A stretch of DNA of 64,000 nucleotides from Sphingomonas sp. PP-F2F-A104-K0414. GTDB taxonomy: Bacteria; Pseudomonadota; Alphaproteobacteria; Sphingomonadales; Sphingomonadaceae. Position 1 is the first letter of the stretch, and each line of letters starts with the position of its first letter. The DNA lies in assembly GCF_004340945.1 (NCBI RefSeq), contig NZ_SLYD01000009.1, forward strand, positions 62,001 to 126,000, written 5' to 3'. Positions 1-7,161 of the stretch are shown piece by piece. A program made the translations under genes and the position numbers. The notes below the pieces were generated by a model. It was not told the origin of the DNA. It ran no database searches and worked only from the letters and a program-made list of their open reading frames with translations.

Positions 1-2478
1 CCGAAGCCGGTGTCCGTCGGGCTCGCGCTCGCCGGGCTTCTGGACGCACGTCAGCTCGACCTGCTGCTCGTCCGCCCTTTGTATCACCGCATCGATAAGG
101 TTGCGCACGACTGCGTGGCTATTCGCTACAATGCCCACACGCCGTCCCTGCGCGACCATCTCGAGGATCATGCGGGAACCGGTATAGGTCTTGCCCGCAC
201 CCGGCGGGCCCTGCACCGGAAGAACTCCGGAGACGAATCCCCCGGCGATACGCAGCGCGGCATCCAGTGTCGTCTCGCCCTCCCGAACCAGCGCGCCGCC
301 CTCACCGGACGAGGGCTTGAGGCGGAGGAGGAGATCGCGTGCGGCCTGGTGGGCGCCTACACCAACGAGACCCCGCTCCACCACGTACTCGGCCAGCCTC
401 ACGAGCGACTCCATCATAGGCTCGGAACCGACATGCTCGTGAACGAAGACCCCCGTGGGATGCAGGTCGGCGCTCTTTCCCGACTTCCGTATATCGATCG
501 TGCAGGCTTCCGGATCGAAACTCTCGACGGCGCCAAGCGGATCTCCACCGACGGCACGCAGCTTCTTCCCAGGACGAACGTCGGTCTCCTGCGGGCCGAA
601 AGCATAACGATGGACCGGACACTTCGCCGTTCCGCCCACGGTTCCTCGAAGCTCCAGACCTCCGCCGATTGCGGCTCTCTCTTCGACGAGTTCGTCCGCG
701 TCGAGATCGGCGAGGCGGAAGAACTCCCACCATCCGGCCTTCTCCTCCCGCCGATGGAAATCGAGGAGGTTCGCCAGAAGCCAGCGTCCGTGCTGCTCAG
801 GGGTGCGATCGGACTCGTCGTCCGGCACGCCGCCCGTGAGCGAGGCCATCAACGGCAGGATGCGTTCACGCCACGCCGAAACGGTTTCGGGTGCCGCGCC
901 ATCGGGCAATTCCGGCCTCTCGATCACCGCGCCCTCGGCGATCAGCTGGCCGCGAAGGAACTCGAGCCAGAGGTGCAAAGCTCGGGTCGAGGCACAATCG
1001 TCCTCGTTGTAGCTCTGCACGACGATGCGGTCCGCCTCCGTGATGTCGTCGACATCTCCCAGTTCGAGCGCGTTCTGGAAGCGGTTGAGTGCAATGTTGG
1101 CATCGGGCAGCGCCGTATCGCGAACGAAGCCATAGAGCGGCTCGAGACGTTTGATGGAATAATTCTCGACCCCGGCGACGATCGCGTGCCGAACCACCCC
1201 GAGCAGATCCACGAACACCCTGCCCCGGAGCAGCCGATCCAGATCGTCCTCCCTCGTCGCGTACCGTCCCATCAGACGCTTCAGCGCGCCGGTCTCGTAG
1301 CCGCCGTAATGGTACACGTGGAGATCGGGATGAACGTCGAGACGTTGAAGGACGAAGTCCATGAACGTCTCGAAGGCGCGTCGCTCGTCCGCGCGCGTCA
1401 GCCCCCAGAGTGCGACGTACCGAAGCGCGCCGTCTTCCTCCACGCACGAGTAGCCGAGCAGGTATTCCTGCCCGTTCTCGCCTACGAACGCGTCCCCCTC
1501 GAAATCAAGGTAGATGTCGCCCGCCGACGGCTCGGGCAGAGCGGCCAATCCAAAGCCGGTTTCGAGCGCCTGCGTCTCGAACACGGATAGCCCCTCGATC
1601 CTCGCGGCGACCTGAAGCCTAGCCTGCTCGCGAAGCCGCTCCAGTCCGCGAACCGCCCCGCGCGCGGGTCGCCACGACATCGGCAACGGCATCGCGGCGA
1701 GGTCCGACAACCGATCGATGCCGTTGGCACGCAGTTCCGCCGCCTGAAGGGATGTCATGCCGGCGACCAGCGAGAGGTGATCGTCGGCGCGGCGGCGCTC
1801 GGCGCACCCGATGCGCCACGCGCAGATGTCGCAATGCGCGTTAGGCTCCGGATACGTGGCATCGGCCTGGGTTCTGGCGACGGACTCGATCATCGAGTCG
1901 CGGACGCGACGATAGTACGCGGAATAGTCGCTCACGCGGTAAACTTCAGGGGTGTAGTCCGTCCAGGGCGGAACGACGTGCACGAGTTCGGGCCCCCTGC
2001 CCTGCATATCCGCCAGAAGGTCAGAGTAGAGGCAGAGCTGAAGGATCGTATCTGCCTTCGTCGTGCGGGACAGCTTGGTATCATGCACTTCGTACGACCA
2101 AGGCCCGAGTGCGCTCGGCACCTCTACGCGATGAAGTACGTCTGCCCGGCCGATCCATCGGCCGGAGCGGAGCGCCGCCTGTACGATGATCGGAACACCG
2201 TCAGCCATCGCGTTCAGAGTGGCTGCAACCGCTGCGTCGTCCACATCGACTCCCGGCACGACAACCGCGTCCAGACCAGAGGAAGCAAGATGGTCCAGGT
2301 AGCCGCGCTCGTGTCGGAAACCCCGCTCCCAGAGGGCTTCCAGCGACGGATCCCAGGGCTTCGGGCGTTTCAGTGTCCCGTCAGTGACACGCAGCTCGAG
2401 GGTGGTGAGATGAGCGCAGCTCAAATGCCCTGTCAGATCGCGTGAGCTGAAAGCGAGTTGTCCGTCGACCTTCTTCAT
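1..2478 (-). CDS. TM0106-like RecB nuclease / RNase H-like exonuclease / SF1 helicase fusion (3' end outside window)
   Basis: The reading frame stays open to the window edge; 826 codons are visible. It resembles TM0106-type proteins that join a RecB-like nuclease to an RNase_H_2 domain and a DNA2/NAM7-type helicase. An early Cys pair (HCDICAW, Cys216 and Cys219) followed by Cys225 looks like the Cys motif of RecB/Cas4-type nucleases. A DEDD-type exonuclease block follows, with DIYLDFEGD at about 321-329 and YNEDDC at about 490-495. A Walker A motif (GPPGAGKT, 757-764) opens the helicase part, most of which lies outside the window. The start at 2478 is preferred over the ATG at 2484 because AGGGAG then sits 6 nt upstream. 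It lies downstream of three coupled small genes on the same strand. A role in DNA processing, perhaps defence, is inference. Confidence 0.85.
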   Translation of the reverse strand, partial: MKKVDGQLAFSSRDLTGHLSCAHLTTLELRVTDGTLKRPKPWDPSLEALWERGFRHERGYLDHLASSGLDAVVVPGVDVDDAAVAATLNAMADGVPIIVQAALRSGRWIGRADVLHRVEVPSALGPWSYEVHDTKLSRTTKADTILQLCLYSDLLADMQGRGPELVHVVPPWTDYTPEVYRVSDYSAYYRRVRDSMIESVARTQADATYPEPNAHCDICAWRIGCAERRRADDHLSLVAGMTSLQAAELRANGIDRLSDLAAMPLPMSWRPARGAVRGLERLREQARLQVAARIEGLSVFETQALETGFGLAALPEPSAGDIYLDFEGDAFVGENGQEYLLGYSCVEEDGALRYVALWGLTRADERRAFETFMDFVLQRLDVHPDLHVYHYGGYETGALKRLMGRYATREDDLDRLLRGRVFVDLLGVVRHAIVAGVENYSIKRLEPLYGFVRDTALPDANIALNRFQNALELGDVDDITEADRIVVQSYNEDDCASTRALHLWLEFLRGQLIAEGAVIERPELPDGAAPETVSAWRERILPLMASLTGGVPDDESDRTPEQHGRWLLANLLDFHRREEKAGWWEFFRLADLDADELVEERAAIGGGLELRGTVGGTAKCPVHRYAFGPQETDVRPGKKLRAVGGDPLGAVESFDPEACTIDIRKSGKSADLHPTGVFVHEHVGSEPMMESLVRLAEYVVERGLVGVGAHQAARDLLLRLKPSSGEGGALVREGETTLDAALRIAGGFVSGVLPVQGPPGAGKTYTGSRMILEMVAQGRRVGIVANSHAVVRNLIDAVIQRADEQQVELTCVQKPGEREPDGHRLR

Positions 2479-2488
2479 CTTCATCTCC

Positions 2489-2659
2489 CTATTCGACGAT
2501 GCCGGTAATTTGGTCGGCGAACCAGCCTGGCGCCGCAACATGGTGGTCCACGCGCATGAAAGTGCGCTCTCGGCCACGGTGACGGACCGGGGATCGCCGG
2601 GAGGCCGAAACCGTTACGAACGAAAAGCCGGCCTGTGCCTTGGAACGACGCCGCCGCAT
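2489..2659 (-). CDS. possible 56-aa protein between the unknown protein and the nuclease-helicase
   Basis: A 57-codon frame fills most of the gap between the 228-aa gene and the nuclease-helicase, in the same reading frame as the 228-aa gene but after its TGA. It starts MRRRRSKAQAG and ends GWFADQITGIVE. Its TAG overlaps the AGGGAG ribosome-binding site of the nuclease gene, which would suit translational coupling. The N-terminus is very basic. No Shine-Dalgarno sequence is obvious upstream of its ATG and no family is recognised, so it may be spurious. Confidence 0.3.
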   Translation of the reverse strand: MRRRRSKAQAGFSFVTVSASRRSPVRHRGRERTFMRVDHHVAAPGWFADQITGIVE

Positions 2660-2686
2660 TCTGACGCTCGTCGTGTACCGCCATAC

Positions 2687-3373
2687 TCACGATGACCGCT
2701 CGATTTCCCGCTCGAGCAGGATAGCCCACGGCATCTCGTAGGGGATCAGCCCCGTTTCGAACGATATCACCACGCCTGCATCATCCGGCAGACGAACGAC
2801 GCGTTTGACCGGATAGTCGAGCCCCCTGAGGACGGGATGATCGATGATTTCTCCGATCATGCGACCGGGTACCGCAGCGATCATCGTCTCCGGCATCTCG
2901 CCTCCCAAAAGAAGGTGAGCGGTTCCACCCGCCGTGCAGAACCACGAGTTCCCCAGCCACCCGGCGGCAGCGAGACTTCCCTGGTCAGGCACCACCCCGA
3001 AGCGGCCATACCTCCCGTCGATATCCAGAACCACGCCTTCACGCGCGATGCGCCGAGAGATCTGGAGGTCCGACGCCCGCATCAATCCTAGAGGGCTCAC
3101 GCTGGGATTGCCCTTCCTTGCCGAATGTAGACGAGGTCTGTCGATCAGGCGCCGTGCGCTCGCCGGAGCATCGAAGGGCCTGAGCATCGCGGCCACCTCA
3201 TCGAGACTGACGCCGAGCGAGTTCGCCACGTCGCGCGTAAGCGGCGAGATCGCCATGATCGAAGCCTGCAGATTGAGACGGTAAACCGCGAGGGCCTCTA
3301 GATCGCGGGCCTCGACAAGCCTTTTGCGCGCGGCAGCCACTGCGACCAGCGCGTTCGGATCGGGTTCGCGCAT
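2687..3373 (-). CDS. unrecognised 228-aa protein coupled to MbcA/ParS-like genes
   Basis: The start ATG at 3373 overlaps the TGA of the preceding gene (TGATG), so translation is probably coupled. The N-terminal third (about residues 1-85) is charged and helical. It includes a stretch resembling a helix-turn-helix (RDVANSLGVSLDEVAAM, roughly 45-65). The remainder is beta-rich, with RFGVVPDQGSLAAAGWLG and GLIPYEMPWAILLERE near the end. I do not recognise the family. In particular I see no RES-domain toxin signature, although RES toxins are the usual partners of Xre/MbcA antitoxins. It could be a toxin, an effector or a regulator; the sequence does not decide. Confidence 0.75.
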   Translation of the reverse strand: MREPDPNALVAVAAARKRLVEARDLEALAVYRLNLQASIMAISPLTRDVANSLGVSLDEVAAMLRPFDAPASARRLIDRPRLHSARKGNPSVSPLGLMRASDLQISRRIAREGVVLDIDGRYGRFGVVPDQGSLAAAGWLGNSWFCTAGGTAHLLLGGEMPETMIAAVPGRMIGEIIDHPVLRGLDYPVKRVVRLPDDAGVVISFETGLIPYEMPWAILLEREIERSS

Positions 3374-3729
3374 CACGCTGCATCCCCCAGGTTCGCGACC
3401 AGCCAGCCCATCCACTCGGGGGATCCGATCATGACGTCGATGGGCTTGCGTCCCGCCAAGTTGGGGTTGGGAAGCCGCAGCCAGTTACTGATCAGGTCGT
3501 CGTCGCCCACGATTCGACGAAAGACGGGCGCCACGTCGACCAACAGCCGGATGCGCTGCTCCCCGCAAAGGAGGGCGTAAGTCGCGATCTCGCCTTCGAC
3601 CTGATCGCAACTTCCTCCGACGAGGGCCGAGCGCTCCTCGGGTCGAACGTCCCAGGCTTCCGCGATCTCAGCCCAACGACGAAGCACATCGCTCAAAGGG
3701 GGCGGCGAATTGTTGAAATCGGCGTTCAC
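3373..3729 (-). CDS. MbcA/ParS/Xre antitoxin-like protein (second copy)
   Basis: A 118-aa protein beginning at a GTG that overlaps the stop of the upstream gene (GTGA). The C-terminal half carries the pattern typical of the MbcA/ParS/Xre toxin-binding domain: RIRLLVDVAPVFRRIVGDD, then WLRLPNPNLAGRKPIDVM and a final helix ending WLVANLGDAA. The N-terminal part (about 1-60) is short and lacks a clear Xre helix-turn-helix. It appears paralogous to the gene directly upstream. Family members are normally antitoxins paired with RES toxins; here the following gene is an unrecognised protein. The longer reading frame upstream is rejected because it would lie inside the preceding gene. Confidence 0.8.
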   Translation of the reverse strand: MNADFNNSPPPLSDVLRRWAEIAEAWDVRPEERSALVGGSCDQVEGEIATYALLCGEQRIRLLVDVAPVFRRIVGDDDLISNWLRLPNPNLAGRKPIDVMIGSPEWMGWLVANLGDAA

Positions 3730-4067
3730 GCCGCCCCCCCCTGTTCGACGAGCAACCGGAACCGACGAAGATCGGCGATGCCGCCCGTCATCAGTTCGAG
3801 GGGAGTGTAGAAATTGGACAGAGCGGACGGACAGCGGAGCCAGTCGCACAGCTCAGCGTCGTCGGCGAAGTCGAGGCGGTAGCCGATCTCAACGAGGATC
3901 CGCATCCGGTGCTCCGTGTCCGCGGGCGGGGAGGACGTATCCTCCAAGCCCTGGGGAAGTAAATCAGTCTTCTCAGACCAAGTCAGCTCCCAGCGGATCG
4001 CCAGGCTCCTCCACGCCGCCTGCACAGCTTTAAGCTCCGCTCCCGCGGCATCGCATTCGTAGATCAC
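3726..4067 (-). CDS. MbcA/ParS/Xre antitoxin-like protein (first copy)
   Basis: A 113-aa protein. The GTG start at 4067 is chosen because CGGAGGAAA lies 7 nt upstream; ATG codons further up lack a ribosome-binding site and approach the promoter. The C-terminal half reads RMRILVEIGYRLDFADDAEL, then DWLRCPSALSNFYTPLELM. This aligns by eye with the next gene and with the MbcA/ParS/Xre C-terminal domain (helix, WLR, P-L-x-L-M). It has lost the usual N-P-x-L-G-G turn, so it is divergent. It is the first gene of the operon and follows a strong sigma-70-like promoter embedded in an inverted-repeat array, suggesting autoregulation. Confidence 0.75.
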   Translation of the reverse strand: MIYECDAAGAELKAVQAAWRSLAIRWELTWSEKTDLLPQGLEDTSSPPADTEHRMRILVEIGYRLDFADDAELCDWLRCPSALSNFYTPLELMTGGIADLRRFRLLVEQGGAA

Positions 4068-4172
4068 GCAGTTTCCTCCGAGTTGACGTGGTGGCCCGCG
4101 CGCCAACCGGACCATCCGGGGACGCGCGGTGGTTGGCCACCGTTTCACCTGCTCTTCGCTCTTCATATGAGA

Positions 4173-4201
4173 ACAATATATCCTTGGCGTTCTCATGTAA
4201 A
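4173..4201 (-). promoter_or_regulatory. promoter of the MbcA/ParS-like operon
   Basis: On the minus strand TTTACA (4201-4196) and TATTGT (4178-4173) are separated by exactly 17 nt. This is a good match to a housekeeping -35/-10 pair and lies about 105 nt upstream of the GTG start at 4067. Confidence 0.6.
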
Positions 4202-4211
4202 GAACTATTTT
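4184..4211 (+). promoter_or_regulatory. possible divergent promoter
   Basis: TTGGCG (4184-4189), a 16-nt spacer and TATTTT (4206-4211) face right within the operator array. Transcription would start close to the ATG at 4217, giving a leaderless message. The elements are imperfect. Confidence 0.3.
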
Positions 4212-4216
4212 TGTGA

Positions 4217-4453
4217 ATGTTCTCTTTGCGCGAACGACGATCGTTCGAGCGGTCCCTACCGCGACCCACTTGGGGGCCGACTGAACTTTGGAGGCAAATC
4301 AGTGGGCTGCCGCACAGACTGGCGATCCCTCAAGTCGCAGACGACCTGCGCTGGTCAGTCCGGGAATTCGCCCTTCGGCCTGGGAAGCACCGTCGACCAG
4401 TCCATGGAGGCCGGCTGGCGATCGCTTTGATCATGGGAAAAAAGGAAGGTTAG
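4217..4453 (+). CDS. small divergent protein, possibly leaderless
   Basis: A 78-aa frame starting within the operator array, with no Shine-Dalgarno sequence but a possible promoter placed to give a leaderless transcript. It is basic (MFSLRERRSFERSLPRP) and has a central stretch, AIPQVADDLRWSVREFALRP, that could be helical. I recognise no family. Its last codons contain the AAGGAAGG ribosome-binding site of the following lipoprotein gene, whose ATG lies 2 nt after its TAG, so coupling is plausible. It could be the regulator of the array, but nothing in the sequence proves that. Confidence 0.35.
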   Translation: MFSLRERRSFERSLPRPTWGPTELWRQISGLPHRLAIPQVADDLRWSVREFALRPGKHRRPVHGGRLAIALIMGKKEG

Positions 4454-4455
4454 AA

Positions 4456-4608
4456 ATGTCCAAGTACGTATGGCCGATTTTACTGCCGCTTATGGCAGTT
4501 GGCTGCCTGCCCCAGCCGACCGGCTGCAAACCGGAGGAACCAGCAGGTGGGAAACGACCCAAGTACACGCAGCCGCAGCCGCAGCGCCATTCGCCGGTTA
4601 AAGGTTGA
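4456..4608 (+). CDS. small lipoprotein
   Basis: A 50-aa protein with a strong ribosome-binding site (AAGGAAGG, ending 6 nt before the ATG). A short signal peptide leads to a lipobox-like LMAVGC, so the mature protein would begin at Cys17. The remainder is Pro/Gln/Lys-rich and includes a repeated TQPQPQ stretch. Small entericidin-like or structural lipoproteins of this size are common; no precise family is recognised. Confidence 0.55.
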   Translation: MSKYVWPILLPLMAVGCLPQPTGCKPEEPAGGKRPKYTQPQPQRHSPVKG

Positions 4609-4622
4609 TCGAAATCGTCGGT

Positions 4623-4646
4623 GGCGAGAGCATGCATGCGCTCGCC
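4623..4646. repeat. near-perfect 24-bp palindrome
   Basis: GGCGAGAGCATG is followed immediately by CATGCGCTCGCC, with one mismatch between the 12-bp arms. It lies 14 nt after the lipoprotein stop. There is no T-tract, so it could be an operator or a mRNA 3' hairpin rather than a classical terminator. Confidence 0.5.
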
Positions 4647-4850
4647 TCTCGCCGCCCCGACGCCTTGACGTTCAAAGTGCAACGCGCCGAGCTACGCAGT
4701 TCAGGCAGTATGGCCGACTCACGGTCGCCCGGGCGATTGACCAGTACGCCGTTCGTAACGGCCGATGCGCAGTACACCGGGCACGCGGCACGTTTTCGAC
4801 GCCGACAAACGCCACGCTACCGCCATTATTTTCAGGAATTAGAGCCGCCT

Positions 4851-5948
4851 ATGGATACTCTCAGCCTGACACGCGGCAAGGCCGCTCCTGCCCCGGCACC
4901 GGAAGCGACGGACGGGGTCATCCGCATTGCCGACGACAAGGCGATGCTACGGGCCGCCGCCGAACTGACGCGTGATCTAGTGAAGCCCCGTCCGGTTATC
5001 TATTGGGCCGACCTGATCGGCTCGGCCGTGGTGGGTTACGGCGCGCTGGGGGTATCGGCGACCGTCGGATCGGTCTCGATCGCCGTCGGCATGGCAATCG
5101 TTTCCGTGTTTGCCCTGTACCGCGGACTCAGCTTCATCCACGAAGTGAGCCACATGAAGCATGCCGCGGTGCCGAACTTTAGGCTCGGCTGGAACGTCTT
5201 GATGGGCGTACCAATGCTGATGCCGTCCTTCATGTACGAAGGTGTGCACAACCTACATCACGCCAAAACGCGCTACGGAACGAGTGACGATCCAGAGTAT
5301 CTGCCGCTCGCGCTGATGAAGCCTTGGACTCTGCCGCTCTTCATTGTCGTGGCAGCTCTCTTGCCGGTCGCCCTGCTGGTACGGTTCTCCATCCTATCCC
5401 CCCTGTCCCGGCTTTCTCCAAAGCTTCGCGCGATCGCCGTCGAGCGCTATTCGGCGTTGGCCATCAACCCGCAATTTCGTCGTCGAATGCCTGACGGTGC
5501 GGCAAAACTGTACTGGAACCGCGTCGAGACTGCCGCCAGCATTTGGGCGATCGCCTTGATCGCCATGACCGCGGCAGGCATTCTATCGATGCGTTCGGTC
5601 CTCACTTTCCTTGGCGTGGTGTCTGTCTCCGCGGTGATAAATCAGGTCCGAACACTAGTTGCGCATCTCTGGGAGAATGATGGCGAACAGATGACCGTGA
5701 CCGCGCAGTATCTCGATACGGTCAACGTGCCGCCGCCGGCTTTGCTGCCGGCACTCTGGGCGCCAGTCGGGCTGCGCTACCATGCATTGCACCATCTCCT
5801 GCCAGGGCTGCCCTATCATGCGCTGGGCGAGGCGCACCGCAGGATCTCCGCCGAGCTCGACGCGCTGTCGCCCTATCACCAGGCGAGCTACCCAGGATTG
5901 CCCGGACTCGTCGCCAAGATCACCCGAAGCACAATGGTCCGCCGCTGA
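4851..5948 (+). CDS. membrane fatty acid desaturase
   Basis: A 365-aa integral membrane di-iron desaturase that would introduce a double bond into an acyl chain. The three histidine boxes are visible: HEVSH near residue 98, HNLHH near 132 and HALHH near 307. Hydrophobic segments lie before the first box and between the second and third. The start at 4851 (MDTLSLTRGK) is chosen over an in-frame upstream extension, which is poor in protein character; AGGA lies 13 nt upstream. Substrate and regiospecificity cannot be read from sequence. A rho-independent terminator follows, so the gene is probably monocistronic. Confidence 0.85.
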   Translation: MDTLSLTRGKAAPAPAPEATDGVIRIADDKAMLRAAAELTRDLVKPRPVIYWADLIGSAVVGYGALGVSATVGSVSIAVGMAIVSVFALYRGLSFIHEVSHMKHAAVPNFRLGWNVLMGVPMLMPSFMYEGVHNLHHAKTRYGTSDDPEYLPLALMKPWTLPLFIVVAALLPVALLVRFSILSPLSRLSPKLRAIAVERYSALAINPQFRRRMPDGAAKLYWNRVETAASIWAIALIAMTAAGILSMRSVLTFLGVVSVSAVINQVRTLVAHLWENDGEQMTVTAQYLDTVNVPPPALLPALWAPVGLRYHALHHLLPGLPYHALGEAHRRISAELDALSPYHQASYPGLPGLVAKITRSTMVRR

Positions 5949-6028
5949 GGCGCAGCCATGGCGAGGCTCGCTCCGACGGCGCCCTTGTATTTGTGATCGG
6001 CGCGGTCGCGGCCGGCTCGCGATGCAAC

Positions 6029-6064
6029 GCCACCGGACGAACCGATCCGGCGGTGGCAGTTTTT
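6029..6064 (+). terminator. rho-independent terminator after the desaturase
   Basis: GCCACCG (6029-6035) pairs with CGGTGGC (6051-6057), with an inner GGA/TCC pairing, followed by TTTTT at 6060-6064. Confidence 0.7.
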
Positions 6065-6291
6065 AAGGCCCGGTGCCTTTCTAGGAGCTCAGATATTGAA
6101 CGCGGTCATCGCTGACGGATGGTCAAACCCGGTTCACTTGATGCACGTCCAACATGGTGGTAGCGAAAACGGGCCCAATTTACAAACCGTCTTGTCGGGT
6201 TGTTATTGGCAGGTTATCACCGTGCTGCTCGTTTCTGTTCGAACGATCTCCTCGTCCCCTCGCCTCCCTGCAGAGGCCTTCATCCTCGGGC

Positions 6292-6519
6292 ATGAATATG
6301 TCGAAACGACTGATTGCGGATAAGAGCTCAAGCTCTGACGTAAGCGACCACACCATCCAAACCCAAATGTCGCCAACCGCATTGAGACGGACGCTCGAAC
6401 AAGCCGTTGTGACATGCGACGCCCTACGACTGGATGTGACAGCAGTATTCATCTGCCATGCCATAGACTCATTACCTGAGACCAGCGCCAGAAGCCCAGG
6501 CAAAATGTCCGACAAATAG
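6292..6519 (+). CDS. possible small hypothetical protein
   Basis: A 75-aa frame (MNMSKRLIADKS...) whose C-terminal half (LEQAVVTCDALRLDVTAVFI) looks like a real amphipathic helical protein. No ribosome-binding site is seen before either in-frame ATG (6292, 6298). It stands alone between the desaturase terminator and an oppositely oriented MarR-like gene, with about 140 nt of AT-rich sequence after its stop. No family recognised. Confidence 0.35.
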   Translation: MNMSKRLIADKSSSSDVSDHTIQTQMSPTALRRTLEQAVVTCDALRLDVTAVFICHAIDSLPETSARSPGKMSDK

Positions 6520-6663
6520 TTTTGTTAATATTAAAAACGAATATGACGACTTGTACTATGACATCCCATTGCAACTATCTGGAATGATATTAATTAGTAT
6601 CCGGGAGCGCCACATTCCTCAAAAGTTATTAAGCGCAGTAGCTAGGGAATGCGCTTAAGGTGT

Positions 6664-7161
6664 TTATAAGAGGACGCCGCCAAACGGCCTGGTCTCAATC
6701 AGTTCCAGACATCTTTGAACCCGAATGCGACCCGCCACGGAAAGAGTGACTGACGTCTTTCGTCGGTCACTCGCATCAATCAAAGACACAATCAAACCTT
6801 TGCGCTCAAGGATACCAATCCATCGGAGAGCCGTTGTCCGAGGCACGCGCGCAGCCTCGCAACAGGCCCCGGACGATGCCGACCCCGGGTCCCCGACGGA
6901 ATAAAGGAACAGCAGCAGGTTCGTCGCTGGGTCGACACACGAAACGGCGTCGAGATTCTCCGCCATAATCGCCCTTTGCCAGAGCAAATCTTTCGCGAGG
7001 CGTTCAAGCCTCACATTGCCGGTGAGAGACTGGAAATCTGACTCGCCCATGTTCCCGCCGGATGCCAATCGCCGAGACGGCGAGGTCAGTTCCCCGTCGG
7101 GGAGGCCAACGCGGGTTTGCGGCACTCGGTCTTCAGCGGCTTTGTCGCGGGCGAAACTCAT
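6664..7161 (-). CDS. MarR-like winged-helix regulator
   Basis: A 165-aa protein. Residues about 80-160 form a winged-helix DNA-binding domain: VPRTTALRWIGILERKGLIV is the recognition region, followed by the wing DASDRRKTSVTLS and a closing helix. This pattern is found in MarR-like proteins of sphingomonads. The N-terminal 50 residues are not conserved in character. The start is supported by AGGAAGGG just upstream of the ATG. No operon partner is present on this strand, and its target is unknown. Confidence 0.75.
   Translation of the reverse strand: MSFARDKAAEDRVPQTRVGLPDGELTSPSRRLASGGNMGESDFQSLTGNVRLERLAKDLLWQRAIMAENLDAVSCVDPATNLLLFLYSVGDPGSASSGACCEAARVPRTTALRWIGILERKGLIVSLIDASDRRKTSVTLSVAGRIRVQRCLELIETRPFGGVLL

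Larger units (their letters stand above)
4167..4223. promoter_or_regulatory. four-half-site AGAAC/GTTCT operator array
   Basis: AGAAC occurs at 4170-4174 and 4201-4205, and its complement GTTCT at 4189-4193 and 4219-4223, in alternating orientation. The first pair extends to a perfect 8-bp inverted repeat (ATGAGAAC, 14-nt gap, GTTCTCAT, 4167-4196) that covers the -10 and reaches the -35 of the minus-strand promoter. The second pair is separated by 13 nt. Such an arrangement suits cooperative binding by a dimeric regulator. It differs from the direct-repeat GTTC-N7-GTTC LexA box of alphaproteobacteria. Confidence 0.55.

Noticed and set aside
10..1590. 526-codon open frame on the plus strand
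   Set aside because: It lies exactly codon-on-codon opposite the nuclease-helicase gene, whose RNase H-like and Walker A motifs are clear on the minus strand. The plus-strand product has no recognisable domain and is a GC-rich shadow.
1777..2445. 222-codon open frame on the plus strand
   Set aside because: Also antisense to the nuclease-helicase gene (its Cys-motif region); no ribosome-binding site or domain.
3729..3849. Longer start for the second MbcA/ParS-like gene
   Set aside because: It would extend 40 codons into the preceding gene in another frame. The GTG at 3729 overlaps the stop codon and gives a family-sized protein.
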